Source: Leptodontidium sp. MPI-SDFR-AT-0119 (Eukaryota; Ascomycota; Leotiomycetes; Helotiales; Leptodontidiaceae). From it: 64,000 nucleotides of DNA. The translations under genes and the position numbers were made by a program. How positions within the stretch are numbered: the first letter of the stretch is position 1; each line of letters starts with the position of its first letter. Of this stretch, positions 36,907 to 47,431 are shown piece by piece. The notes beneath the pieces were generated by a model. It had not been told where the DNA came from and made no database searches. It saw only the letters and a program-made list of their open reading frames with translations. The DNA is taken from contig JAHLEZ010000006.1 of assembly GCA_020726505.1 (NCBI GenBank), positions 3,162,001 to 3,226,000 on the forward strand, given 5' to 3'.

Positions 36907-37264
36907 TATAGTGCAAGAGTAGACCGAAATTGAGCCTGCAGAATTACGCCTGGATCAACTAGCTTATTATAGTATTCGCGCTGGCGTGGCGATTCTTACC
37001 CCGCTTTGGAAGACATGACACGTCATGACGCAAGGAAAATCTGCTAATCCGAAATGATATCCCGTAAATCCTGAATGCTTCCAATTGGAGGTCGGCATTT
37101 CCTTTTAGGTTGGCGGCTCTTTTAGCGCGGTGGACGATAATTAACTGCCCAGGATCAGCTTCTATGTCGGCGAGCGCGAACCGGTGTAACGACATTTTAT
37201 ACATCGATACCAAGCCCAGATAAATCGTAGACGTACATTACGATACCGGGTATTGTTGGCTAAA
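36907..37264. promoter_or_regulatory. Shared upstream region of the divergent Argonaute and Dicer-like genes
   Basis: 358 bp separate the two start codons (36906 leftward, 37265 rightward), so one short region must have driven both genes. I could not identify a TATA box or known operator. An 84-codon leftward frame (36959-37213) fills most of it, but nothing suggests it is a gene. Confidence 0.6.
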
Positions 37265-38859
37265 ATGTCCTTTTAAGTCGGCAATTCAAGGCCACTTGGC
37301 CAAGATGCCGCGCAAGCTCGTGCTCGAAGCTATTAGTTGGAGATGTTAGGAGAGAGCATGAAGGAAAACATTATCGTTGCTATGTTTAGTACTCCCCTAT
37401 CACGATATTGTACGATATTGAGGATACTAGAAGTGGGAAGACGTATATGTAAGGGGCCTACATAGCATCCGGATCTATTTTGAATTGCTAGGGTTTTTAT
37501 CCCCAACGCTACTTGAGTGATGGCAGTGGTTAATTATGATGTATAGAGCCGTTCTTTGAATCATGGCCGAACTCGAATTCTGCCCCCCGCAAAAGGTATG
37601 CTTCGTCTGTAGTAACGTTACTATGTCTAAACCTTTATAGTTCGTCTGGTTCTTGGCTCCGACGGTCGCGTTATGCACATAATAGCATGAAGTGATACCC
37701 TCCCAAGTTCCTGCCGCCAGGACAAGACTGTTTATTGGCTCTGATAACGTGGATCGGTGGAGTGAACAGCGGATCTGGGACGCCGCATTGGAGGACGTGT
37801 AGATTGTCGTATTGACACACGCTGTTCTCGCCGATGCCTTAAGCCATGGATTCGTCAGAATTTGGAAGCTAGTACTATTGATATTCGACGAAGGCAAGTT
37901 ACTTCCACAGTTCCCCTGATGTTATTCGCTAACGTCGCAAGCCTATCATTGTACGGGGAATCATCTAGCAAACAAAATTATACGTGACTTTTACTATCGC
38001 ACAATTAGAGAACAGGGTCGCCATACGGTCCCCCATATCTTAGGTCTAACAGCCAGTCCTATAGTCAGATCAAGGCTGGGCGAGCTTGAGTTCGTTCCCA
38101 TATCCTTTTGAGCATTATTACTAAGAAATCTAGAACTATTAAAGCAAATCTCGATTCCATGACTAGAACACCCCGCCTCTAACGTTAAGAGTTGTTAAAA
38201 TATGTGCATCGGCCAGTGCTAATCAAGCTCACTTATCCACCACCACTAGACGAAACCTGGCACTATAGTAGTCGCGCACTCCAAGGCCTGATCTCTATTT
38301 GTATGTCGATGGATATTCAGTAGGATCCGTATATTCTTAAGTTAAAGGCCGAACCTCAGAGCAGCTAGAAGCTAAGGAAGCTACTCTTGTCTAGTAAAAC
38401 CTACTGTGCGGAGCAGTTGAATAAATTCTACAGTAAAGCTAGGCACATTTATAATAAGCTAGGACAGTGGGCGGCTAATTATTTTATCGCGGAATCGATT
38501 CGAAAGTTACAGAAAACGGTCGATATTAATAAAGAGATCTCTTTCGGATTAGAAAATGACGAGAAAGCCTATCTTCTAGGCATACTCACTTAAGTGCCCA
38601 GGACCGAACAAGGACCTGATCTTACTGCTGTTGATTATCCTCAAATCTCCGCCAAGGTCAAGAGCTTGATATCTTTCTTCACCAAAGAAGAGCATGGGAA
38701 GTTTTCTGGGCTGATATTCGTCCGACAGCGCGCCACCGTCAGCGTCATGTCCAACTACTATCCATTCATCCCAAGACAAGGGGCCGATTCCGCTGTTGGA
38801 TTTCAGGTGATCCAAATGTCACGTGAATGTCGAATGCTGTAGAAGCATTGATTTATAAA

Positions 38860-39521
38860 GGCCACAGCTAAATCCACACACAGAAATAGCTAAATCAACA
38901 CATGCTAAGGGGTTTGAAGACACACCGGGTGCATCTATCACCCTTGCCCCACCATACTAATTTGTACCGCGGGGCAAGGGCCACTTCTGCATTTGAAGTG
39001 TCCTGAGTTACCCTGAATCAACTTTTGAAGCTATTCACATTTTCCAATCGTACAACAGCATGTCAACCTTTACCGGCGAACCTTGCGGTCCTGCACCACC
39101 TGCAGCAGTTTGCAGTGATATTTCTACTGGTTTTTCTGCTATTCAAGCGCATGCAAGAGCTAATGGCTATGCTTTTATGCAACGAGATACACGACCTCAC
39201 CGCGCATTTTTCGTCTGCGATCGGGAGGGTAAATACAGGCCAAATGGGAAGCAAACAGATGCATATTCTACATAGAAACGATTGAATACTGGCTCGAAGA
39301 AATGCGGTTGTCGTATGAGAGTAGTTCTTACTCAAGATGCAGACTTTGAATTGGATGATGCAAATGAGTTGGCATAATTAAGTAGAATACATAAGTGGCC
39401 CTTGCCCTAGAGTACAAATTGATATGGCAGGGCGAGGTTGATAAATGCACCCTTCGGATTCCCCAAAATTCCTTGGCATGTGTTGATTTAGCTATTTCCG
39501 TGTGTGGATTTAGCTGTGGCC
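38860..39521. mobile_element. 662-bp MULE-type element inserted in the Dicer-like gene
   Basis: Terminal inverted repeats of about 120 bp begin GGCCACAGCTAAATCCACAC and are nearly perfect for the first 55 bp. Flanked by TTTATAAA on both sides (38852-38859, 39522-39529). It sits between helicase segments of the Dicer-like gene, after SVMSNYYPFIPRQ and before IGELLDP. Long inverted repeats and an 8-bp duplication fit Mutator-like elements. It is a deletion derivative: only the N-terminal part of a transposase remains. Confidence 0.8.
39060..39377 (+). pseudogene. FAR1/MULE transposase N-terminal remnant
   Basis: Frame from ATG 39060 (MSTFTGEPCGPAPPAAVCSD) through SAIQAHARANGYAFMQRD, FFVCDREGKYRP, one TAG (39273-39275), then KKCGCRMRVVLTQDADF to TAA 39375. 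The pattern of a sequence-specific FAR1/WRKY-GCM1-like zinc domain (C...C...C-G-C) is the N-terminal DNA-binding part of fungal Mutator-like transposases. The catalytic core is missing. Confidence 0.65.
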
Positions 39522-40899
39522 TTTATAAAGGCATAGAGAGTTCTAGAAACTCTTCCACATGTATATAAACTTACTCTCACTCTGCCTTTACAAGAGTGAG
39601 GCACGCAAATACAAGGATTTGACATCCGCTGTGCACCTTACGTTGACTTGTCGAATAGTGCCAACCGGAAGCAGAATATTGGCGAGTTGCTCGACCCACA
39701 TAACTAGTGCGAAACATTAGACAATTTCCGGTAGGGGCGGACGAATCTTATTATCGCTACTGACGTCCTGGAAGAAGGGATAGATGTTACTATATGTCAC
39801 TTGGTTGTCTATTTCGATAAACCACCTAACCTGAAATCATTTATTTAAAGGAGAGGGAGAGTTAGACAAGAAAAATTAACTTTCGCTATTATGCTTGCCG
39901 ACGATAATGTCTCGGCCTCTCTTAACAGCTGGCAAGCATTAGAGGAGGAAATGCTTCGAGTTTATTAAAATAATGCCAGGTTATTGCAGGAAGTTCCTAA
40001 CCTTAAAAGCATCCAAGAAGATGTCGAGAATGAGTTCCGAGTTAAATCTACTAGGTAAGCGACTGAGAGCCTACTTTGAAGCTATGCTAACTTAAAATTT
40101 CAGGGCACTCTTAACTACTGAGTCGGCGGTAGCACATCTCTACCATTTCTGTGCCATGCTTCCTTACTAACGATATGTTAATCTCCGTCCCGCTTTTACT
40201 TTCGTAGAAGATATAAATACTTATCGGATTAACGAGACGGTAATTCTCCCAAACTCCGTTAGTACATTGGTGAGATGCACGACCGGACGCGAATAGTGGC
40301 GAACAGAACGCGCGGCAAGGAAGGAAGCCGTATTCTAAGTATACGTCGCGTTGCACGAAGCAGGCCTCGTTAATGATAACCTCCTACCCTTAAATCGCGA
40401 GGGGACTGTGGTGAGAGATAAACGAGAAGAACTCCCTTCGATAATAGAGGTTTCGGAACAGCTTAATCCATGGGTCAGTTTGGCAAAGGCGTGGGCATTC
40501 CCTGAACTAAACTAGACTATTATCTCTATTTAGCAACAAGATGGAATGGAAGGAGGCGAGGTTGTGATGATTCTGACAACACCTTTGGCGGTGCCTTGCA
40601 TTCGACCATTTACCTTGTACTGGGATAGCAAGACTACCTTTGAGGTTCACCTAGGAGCTTCGCTGCAGGTGGCCGGAATCTGCTTTAAGAGCCTCTGATT
40701 TATGCAGGATATTATGTACACTTTACTTCGGTCGACGTATTCAGATCAGCGGCCAGATAATCGGGAGGATTTCGTCACGCTCTTTACTCCAAATATACAT
40801 GCGCAGCAGTTTGAAACGTGGCTGTCTATAAATCGAGGACGTCGTCTCGCTTTAGAAGAGTTCCACTTAAATCGTGACGTCGCTCCCCGCGGCCTTGTA

Positions 40900-41058
40900 C
40901 GGAAGGGGGTGGACAGTGGGTCTCGCCACCCCCCATGTATTGTGCTTTAACGTTTGAGGAAATTTATGGAGAAAATTCTAGAATTCTAGATTGTTGATTG
41001 GAAGAATAGCCGTACTGCCTTACAAGGGAGGGCGAGACCCACTATCAACCCCCTTCCC
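40900..41058. mobile_element. 159-bp MITE inserted in the Dicer-like gene
   Basis: Inverted ends CGGAAGGGGGTGGACAGTGG and the complement of GGGAAGGGGGTTGATAGTGG, between TA dinucleotides (40898-40899, 41059-41060) as for Tc1/mariner-derived MITEs. Removing it with one TA joins the frame ...DVAPRGLVR to STLYFGVPHILNRWRPP without a shift. It is non-coding apart from frames created by the insertion. Confidence 0.8.
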
Positions 41059-42779
41059 TACGAAGTACTTTGTACTTCGGCGTTCCTCACATATTGAATC
41101 GGTGGCGCCCCCCTTCTTTGGATAGAGCACAGGCCGAGCTTGAAGTGGAGTGTTTTGCGCTACCTAAGCCGCGAAACTTCTTGGAAGCTGGCACGCTCTC
41201 TGAAAAAGTGACTGGCTTAGCTTTATGGAGTGAGAATTCTACTAGAGAAGCGCGATTATTCCCGGCGAAGTCTTGTACGATTGATTTCTTGCCTATTAAG
41301 CAGGCTCGATTTAGCCTTTTTATCCCGGCGATTACACAGTATATAGAAGTGCTTATAGTAGCAAATTAGCTGTGCTAAACAATTCTTAAGAATGTTCCGT
41401 TCCGGGATATCCACCACGTGATTACAGCTATCAGTGCGTCTTTAACCTAGTCGGCTACTAACTATCAGAGAAACGAATTTCTGGGAGACTTAGTATTAAA
41501 ATTCATCGTGTCAACTCAGCTTTTCGTCAATTACGAGAATTGGCACGAGGGTTATTTCTCAGAAGGTAAAGCTATACTTGTGTCAAATTCACGTCTGGCG
41601 AGGGCAGCTTTGGATACTGGCCTCGATTTGTTTATCTTAACCAAACCTTTTACCCAAACCTTTTACAGGCAAGAGATGGGCTTACCCACTGATCTCCGAG
41701 TTAGAGGTCCATTCCGTAGGCAAACGGACTGTTTCATCGAAGACCCTAGCAGATGTAGTCGAGGCTCTTATTAGAGCAGCATTCTTAGAGGCTTATCTGC
41801 CGCGAGAGTATGCACACACACGTTTCTCCCCGACATCCGCGCCCCATCCCTTGTTTTCGGCCCTAGTGCACATCCCTAGAGCGCAAAATTGGTGAACTCA
41901 TCTATTAATATGATGGCAGAGCTACTTATTGACCATCAATTTCTAGATAAAGCTTTGCTTTAGGAAGCCTTAACCCATCCGTGCTGTGAAAGAGACACGC
42001 TCACAGAGTCTTACCAAAGGTTTGAGTTCTTGGGCGACGTAGTACTAGATATAATTGTCGTCACAGTAGTTTTCGAGGAAAACCCAAACTGTGAGCATGG
42101 GAGCATGTCGCAGATTAAGGCAGCGCTAGTTAATGCCTATTTACTGGCACTCCTTTGCTTAGAAGTATCTTTGATGTAAGATGCCGTTTATATCTAGCAG
42201 AAGGGGGAGAGAACATTCTACGAAGTGTATAAAGAGGAAAAAATCGAACTCTAGAAGTTTATGAGGCGTCACGGTCGAGAGATTACAAAGGCGCAACAGG
42301 CCTGCGTCAAGCGTCATCAGCAGCTCCGTCGAGACATAGAGCGCTGTTTGAAGGACGACCGACTCTATCTATGGGGATTACTCGCTCAGCTAGATGCAGA
42401 GAAATTTTTCTCCGATATTATTTAGAGCGTTTTCGGAGAAATATTTGTGGATACAGGGGGAACTCTCGCGGACTGCTAACGCTTCGCAGACGCATTGGGG
42501 TAATGCCATATTTACGTCGCATAATGAATGGCTGAAGGCATTGATGTTGTCCACCTCAAAGCCTCGCTTGAACGCTTGACTGGGCCAGACAAGATCGAGT
42601 ACATCGTTAGGTTTGAGGAGGGTAATAATCATGTGTATTAGTGCTCGGTTAAGATTAATAATATTGAAGTTGTTACGGTGGGAGGGTGTTTAACGAAGGA
42701 GGAGGCTATTATATGGGCCGCGGATGGTGCAGCAAAATTAATTTCACGAACGAAACCTCAAGCTACCACTTCTTCTTAA

Positions 42780-43780
42780 CACATGTAGAGGTCGGAGCTT
42801 CTCACTTGTTGAGTCTCTTCTATTTCAATATAAAAACTCGGCCTGTTACTCTTGCTATCTCGTCCCTTTTTGATCTTGGGCGCCGCAGGCCAGCGTTGTT
42901 TGTTGAAACCAGTCGACGTAGTCTTCTTCCGAACCAAGTCCAACATTCTAAAACGACATAATAACCCAAAATCTCGAATAATACATGCCCCTTACAGAAC
43001 ATGGCCTCCAGCCCCCTCTCGACTATGCCTCCTAGATCGTGCACGATCACGCTGGACAATCAGCCTCGGTCGTAAAATGACGTCTTGCTGACGTTAATTG
43101 AAATTCTGATTCGTTAAGACGCCACAAGTGATTGATTGCCATATGATACCCACAACCTCTTGTCCTCCTTTTGTTGCATATCGCAGTTTGTTGGAAAATC
43201 GTATATTATCTAATAGCATGAAGAGCTTGCTCTCGAGTGGCTTAACACAAGTCTCTTATATTAAAGGTGGAGAGGGAGGTAATCCCGCGTGCCCGTATCT
43301 TCGTTTTGGTCCTACTAAAAAGTATTATGCCGTGGAACTTATCACAGAGATGTCTGAAATACTCGAAGTCGCCGTCGGAATACGACAAAGTCGGCTACCT
43401 AAGGCAGCGTGAGAAATGATTAGATTAGATTAGATTAATGGCCATTAATCTAAATCTAATCATGTCAAATTTCAATTAATCAAATTCTAATCTAATCTAA
43501 TTTAATTATTAATTGATTAATTTGATTAGGCTCACTCCCCCTTTGGATTCCACATCCTTTTAGGCTCTCTTTCACACTGCTTGGAAGATTGAATCACCCT
43601 CCCTCCTCCCTGTATTACTACTCTATGTACATTTAAATAGCTAGTATATGTCCCCTAACTCTTACAGCCTGGTCTCTTATCATTTCCAGCCTCCAACCGT
43701 GACCACGCTCTCTGCCACGCTCGTCTAGGCAACCCCTCGATCAAGGCCCAATACCTCACCCCCCGAAATCTTCTTATGGG
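42780..43780. other. Spacer with hairpin repeat, one unassigned frame
   Basis: A 95-codon rightward frame at 43128-43412 (TQVSYIKGGEGGNPACPYLR) is well composed but unknown to me. Between 42820 and 43090 frames on both strands overlap. The hairpin repeat 43416-43528 is annotated separately. The rest (43530-43780) is CT-rich and lies downstream of the leftward transglutaminase-like gene. Confidence 0.4.
43416..43528. repeat. GATTA hairpin repeat, 113 bp
   Basis: A near-perfect palindrome (43416-43463) with arms of GATTA units around AATGGCCATT. It is followed by a second arm of CTAATCTAATCTAATTTAAT and ATTGATTAATTTGATTAGG. Same plan as the hairpin at 7421-7466 and its tail near 7670, so a dispersed repeat. 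Confidence 0.6.
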
Positions 43781-44953
43781 TCACGCAGATCCACCTCGGT
43801 AACTCAGCCAAGAGACCTCGCGACACGGACCGCCGAGCGGATCTTCGCTCAGTACCCTGTCAGGCACTTGTAGCTCCGGATCGTTCTTGTAGACTCGCAT
43901 TAGGGTGGCTACGTCGGGGTCCGCGGCCGAGGTCTGTTCGGCGAGCTGGTCAAGTCGGTCGAGGTCACGATTGGTCAGTGTCTCCCGTGAGTCCGACCAC
44001 GTATCCCAAAGCAGCATCTCGGTCTTGTTAAGTGCGGCTAAGTCATGGACCAGGTTATGGCGAATCTGCGGCCAGCCGCGAGTCCCTTTGATCTCTAGTC
44101 CAGGATCGACTATAAAGCTTTCGGGATCGGCGGCACCAATGCGGCATTGCCGCCAGGCGTATCCGGCCAGCAGAAAAGCGTCTGGCAGCAGATCAAAGGA
44201 GTCTACGCGGACGCCATCAGGACTTGTATAGTCATCAGCAAGCTCGGGATCGACAAGGCGCCAGCGTCGTTCCGCCGCGTCCCACACCTCCGCCACCTCG
44301 TGATCGATGTGGTAACCGGGAATAAGGTACGTCGCAAAGCCAACCCGTGCGCGAATTGGTATCCCCTGTGCGCGCGCCATGGCTAAGAACAGCACGGTGA
44401 AGTCGCGGCAGCAGCCGACCAGCCGCTCCGTCGGAGATCGAGGTGCGGTAAGCGGGCCACTCTTCAGCTCAGCGAGCCGGGCCAGCATCGTCTCAACGTA
44501 CCGGGTGTCAATTTCCCGCATACGCTCTGCCGGAACGCCATGCTCGAGTGGATTTCCGCCGCGGTAGTGGATGACGAGACCACGTGCGACTCGCCGTAGT
44601 TCCGCAAGATCGTTGGGTAGGCTGGCCAGCAGGCCAGCCATATGCCCCGGATCAGTGATGCGGCTCTGGCTTGCGTAGTAGCCGAGATATTCGGAGCGCA
44701 CTGGTCTCTCTCCGTGAACGTCGGCTCCAACAGCTGCTGAAGCCAAACTCGAGCATTCGTTTCCAGGATGTCCCATATTATCGTCGATTTCGTGAATGAC
44801 CAAGCTAATCCCATTGACAAGGCGGTCTCCGATATCTGGAGTCGCTACTCCGCGGACTACCTCTTTGCCTTCTCTCTGCGACTCCTTGAATGGATCCTGT
44901 TGCTCATATAACTCGAATGCAAACGAGTCCTGGGAGGGGTAAGGGCTATTCAT
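43781..44953 (-). CDS. Transglutaminase-like (papain-fold) protein
   Basis: Single-exon frame of 390 aa from ATG 44951-44953; the frame is open further upstream but only to a TTG codon. The first 85 residues (MNSPYPSQDSFAFELYEQQD...) look unrelated to the core. The core has LVGCCRDFTVLFLAMARAQG (nucleophilic Cys), HIDHEVAEVWD (His) and RRWRLVDPEL (Asp), the transglutaminase-like triad. The core is GC-rich, intron-free and alanine/arginine-rich, resembling actinobacterial proteins, against AT-leaning neighbours, which suggests transfer from bacteria (inference). Family members are proteases, amidases or acyltransferases; the substrate is unknown. Intact. Confidence 0.8.
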   Translation of the reverse strand: MNSPYPSQDSFAFELYEQQDPFKESQREGKEVVRGVATPDIGDRLVNGISLVIHEIDDNMGHPGNECSSLASAAVGADVHGERPVRSEYLGYYASQSRITDPGHMAGLLASLPNDLAELRRVARGLVIHYRGGNPLEHGVPAERMREIDTRYVETMLARLAELKSGPLTAPRSPTERLVGCCRDFTVLFLAMARAQGIPIRARVGFATYLIPGYHIDHEVAEVWDAAERRWRLVDPELADDYTSPDGVRVDSFDLLPDAFLLAGYAWRQCRIGAADPESFIVDPGLEIKGTRGWPQIRHNLVHDLAALNKTEMLLWDTWSDSRETLTNRDLDRLDQLAEQTSAADPDVATLMRVYKNDPELQVPDRVLSEDPLGGPCREVSWLSYRGGSA

Positions 44954-45609
44954 TGTTGCGACGGGTTGTCGGAAGGATGTCGGGTTTTCGGAAGGATTGT
45001 GGAGGACGACGTTCTGGAGCAAGGCGGGGAAAGTTCTCTTGCTATATCGAAGGCTGGCAAGCCACTGTCGATGCGATGGACAGGCTATTCAATCCGTGTC
45101 CTCGTGAGTAATCCTGTTATGTTGTTAGAAATCCCAAAATAAGAATGTCATCTTTGGAATCAATGGCTTAAAAAATCAAACGTTCCTATGCCCTGAGCCG
45201 ATGGTTTTACAGTAATAGTAAGAGGGGACGAGCCTGTAGGGCTGGTATCTAGAGAAGACGCGAAAGGAAGATATAACATAGGGAGCTGGGGAGATCAGTA
45301 TTTAACATACAGCCTAATCGGTGAGGTTGCCTGGCGATAACCTGAATTCCTGGTCTTTCAGGATCAACTTGGCTTGGCGCACACGTGACACTGTGGGAGT
45401 GTGGCGTGTGCATGCAGGGATAAATGCAACTAGCTTCTTGGCAATATGGCTTAGTGTAAATTCTAGAAGTATTCAAGGCGGAAGCCGATTTCGCTAAAGA
45501 CTGTACGCCCTCAAAACAAGCGAAATAAGTGTCGGATAAGGTGGCGGCCTTTTGTGCGAACTCAGTTTTAAGTATATAAACCTAGGGATAAGTGACCTAC
45601 TAATACTTT
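44954..45609. other. No gene seen
   Basis: Upstream region of the transglutaminase-like gene, then short frames only. The segment 45520-45609 precedes the repeat shared with the NUMT insertion. Confidence 0.4.
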
Positions 45610-45747
45610 GTCGTACAGGCACGGGCCTACGGCATCCGACTTGGAGATTAAGGAATCAATAACGATAGTCAAGTCTTTATTTGAAGCGATACACAAAAGG
45701 GACATCCATAGACTATCTCTATTCACCGTCCCGACGAGCCGGCACCA
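45610..45747. mobile_element. Short repeat related to the 162-bp MITE
   Basis: The first 25 bp (45610-45634) are the exact complement of the right end of the MITE at 7485-7646. The other end CCGGCACCAC resembles the complement of its left end (TGTGGTGCAG). The interiors differ, so these are two members of a family sharing only termini, or this one carries replaced internal sequence. The target duplication is not clear (ATTAG-like on both sides). Confidence 0.45.
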
Positions 45748-46497
45748 CTAATCAAGAGCGTAATATCGAACACTATTCAAAAATGTGCCAAACTCTTCAT
45801 ACGTGCTACTCCATTCGGTTCTAGGAAGCCCCGAGCCTGGCGGTGGAGCTCTGGATATACATCTTAGAAACAAGAAGTCATCGATGAGTCCATTTGCAAA
45901 GTATATCGTATCGTACGCCTTGTTTACGTACACGAATGTTCCGTTGTTCTTATAGGGACGATTCGAATCCGCACAGGGCCATAGTGTCCAATGATTCAGC
46001 GCATGGGCTCTCGACTTTTAGCAGATGTGCAGAAGACTTGGTACGGGTATCGTTTTGGTGCTACTTCGTACATGGTTAAACTAAACCATATGTCTTGTCT
46101 ATGCGTCCCAGACTTATCTAAACCTATCAGGGATAAAAGTAGTGAAATTCTGACGTTCTATTGGCCCGGAACCCCTGTTTTTAGTAGAACATTCGAGAGG
46201 TGCACAGACACAGAATCTGGATTTGATTTAACATGTACGAAGTAGAACGCGGAGAGTTGCTGGCCTGCTCGGTGGCTTCGCATTCGGTCTTTTCGGTCTT
46301 GGATCTTTGGCTATTCTGTGAACTCGGGCGTGCATAGTGCTATATCCCTCGCAGTCATATGCCCATATCCTGGTTTGGATATCGAGGGATAATGAACTAA
46401 AAGGGGTGAATGTTGGTGAGGGTGTTATTTTCGAACTGCGACGACTTGAGGATTTTGAGGGTTGAAATTTTAGCAAGCTGCACCTCGGTGTATACAA
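45748..46497 (-). pseudogene. 2EXR-domain protein remnant
   Basis: Leftward from 46497: a start ending FTPFSSLSLDIQTRIWAYD, the 2EXR-like FxxLxxDIxxxIW motif, then LRVLLRTC (normally VCREAR). After several stops comes NGTFVYVNKAYDTIYFANGL, the usual second conserved block (xVNxxxDTIYF), and an end SSTYEEFGTFLNSVRYYAL. Frameshifts and stops lie between the blocks. Second 2EXR relic of the window, not close in sequence to that at 28738. Confidence 0.5.
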
Positions 46498-46692
46498 TTT
46501 TAGTGAGATTGAAAGGATACCCTCTAGACATTGAGGAGGCTAGAGTTGCAGTTGAATCTGATCATCAAAAAGGGTAAAGGAGAATGAAATTACGTGTTGG
46601 GGTTGACGCGATGATCTGCACTAAAACTGGATCGGATGTAGCGTGAGAGACGCTGGCACGTGCTGATTCCAGGGGTCCCAGGCACCAAATTA

Positions 46693-47282
46693 CAGGGCCT
46701 TAAGTGCCACATACAGGTCAGCCCAGGGTACAGCGCTAAAGGGGGGCGGTAAGGTTGCCATGTCTATAGGGCCTGCACGCTAAGGGGCCGGCATAACAAA
46801 GAACATTAACAACCCTTCTTTTCCTATTAAAATAACCCACTTTTCAATGCAAACAACATGTCCGAAGACTTAGTTCCGATTTCAGCCTTATCTGGAGATG
46901 CTTTAGAGGTTCTAATTTATCGCTATGAGCACGTGAAGATGTCGACTTTATCAAACTGCGTTAGTTGCGAAGAGGGAGATTCTAGGACTCCCCACTGAGA
47001 AAAAAGAGTCGATCTTACGGAAATCACAATTAATAACGGCTAATTAAGCAAACGAACCTTTACTTGTTAAGGGTATCAACAATATAAAGTCCATATTTGT
47101 AAACAGAACAATTGTTTTTAGTTATATCATAGTAAATCATAAAATTTGGCTGTAAAATTGTCTTTTGGGAGTGTATATGCTAAAGTTTAGTGTTCCTCGC
47201 TTCAATCAGGGCTCGCTATAGGCTACTCTACAGGGGTCTACAGCACCGTTGGCTGACCTGTATTGAATGGCACTTAAGGGGA
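46693..47282 (+). mobile_element. 590-bp piggyBac-derived MITE
   Basis: Ends align with the two ends of the split piggyBac-like element (10513-24263): a left CCTTAAGTGCCACATACAGG region and right GGCACTTAAGGGGA, between TA dinucleotides. Subterminal motifs such as AATTTGGCTGTAAAA and TTTAGTGTTCCTCGCTT are shared. The interior keeps only the first about 12 and last about 35 codons of the transposase, joined in frame. It is far less RIP-altered than the long element, so it is a better guide to the original ends. Confidence 0.8.
46858..46998 (+). CDS. 46-codon frame joining transposase N- and C-termini
   Basis: ATG 46858 reads MSEDLVPISALSGDALEVLI and ends ...CVSCEEGDSRTPH at TGA 46996. The first residues match the start of the piggyBac-like transposase at 10676; the end matches its C-terminus near 23900-24000 (EVLVYKHEYIKISTL there). 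It contains a CxxC pair that could be what is left of a C-terminal Cys-rich domain. Whether it is translated is unknown; it is probably just a deletion scar. Confidence 0.4.
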   Translation: MSEDLVPISALSGDALEVLIYRYEHVKMSTLSNCVSCEEGDSRTPH

Positions 47283-47431
47283 TAACTTTGAATCACTTGA
47301 AATGTCGACCCAACACTGTCTACAACCTTTGTGCTCTTCGAATATATATACAAGGAAGTGAATAACGACAAATTCAACTGATATCAAATACATGAAAAAG
47401 CGACCAGAATAATGTGTGCAAATGCCCGACA

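Larger units (their letters stand above)
37265..42779 (+). pseudogene. Dicer-like ribonuclease III (DCL2-type) pseudogene with two insertions
   Basis: Starts MSF(stop)VGNSRPLGQDAAQ then LEMLGESMKENIIVAM, with Walker A-like TRSGKT after a probable relic intron. FVWFLAPTVALCT leads to the DExH box (IFDEA after a 48-bp GC-AG intron near 37890-37940), HILGLTASPIVRSRLGELE, a helicase C block ([20 protein letters not shown]) and the Dicer dimerisation region (LTTESAVAHLYHFCAMLPY). RNase IIIa near 41480-41650 has [11 protein letters not shown] and [15 protein letters not shown]. RNase IIIb near 41920-42440 has YQRFEFLGDVVLDII. A double-stranded-RNA-binding end (IEYIVRFEEGNNHVY) precedes TAA 42777-42779. 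About 1,500 codons without insertions, as expected. RIP-type stops and frameshifts throughout. Acts in cutting dsRNA to siRNA. Confidence 0.9.

Noticed and set aside
36959..37213. 84-codon leftward frame between the Argonaute and Dicer starts as a third gene
   Set aside because: No motif, and it occupies the shared promoter region. Most likely a chance open frame.
39063..39335. Leftward 90-codon frame within the MULE-type element
   Set aside because: It is antisense to the FAR1-like reading, which has the conserved cysteines; a shadow frame.
40702..41369. Two separate small genes at 40702-40950 and 41070-41369
   Set aside because: They are one stretch of the Dicer-like gene split by the 159-bp MITE; the frame rejoins when the element is removed.
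45748..45933. Possible RNA-dependent RNA polymerase end that would complete an RNA-silencing cluster
   Set aside because: No polymerase motif is present. The blocks with IQTRIW and VNKAYDTIYF fit a 2EXR relic better.
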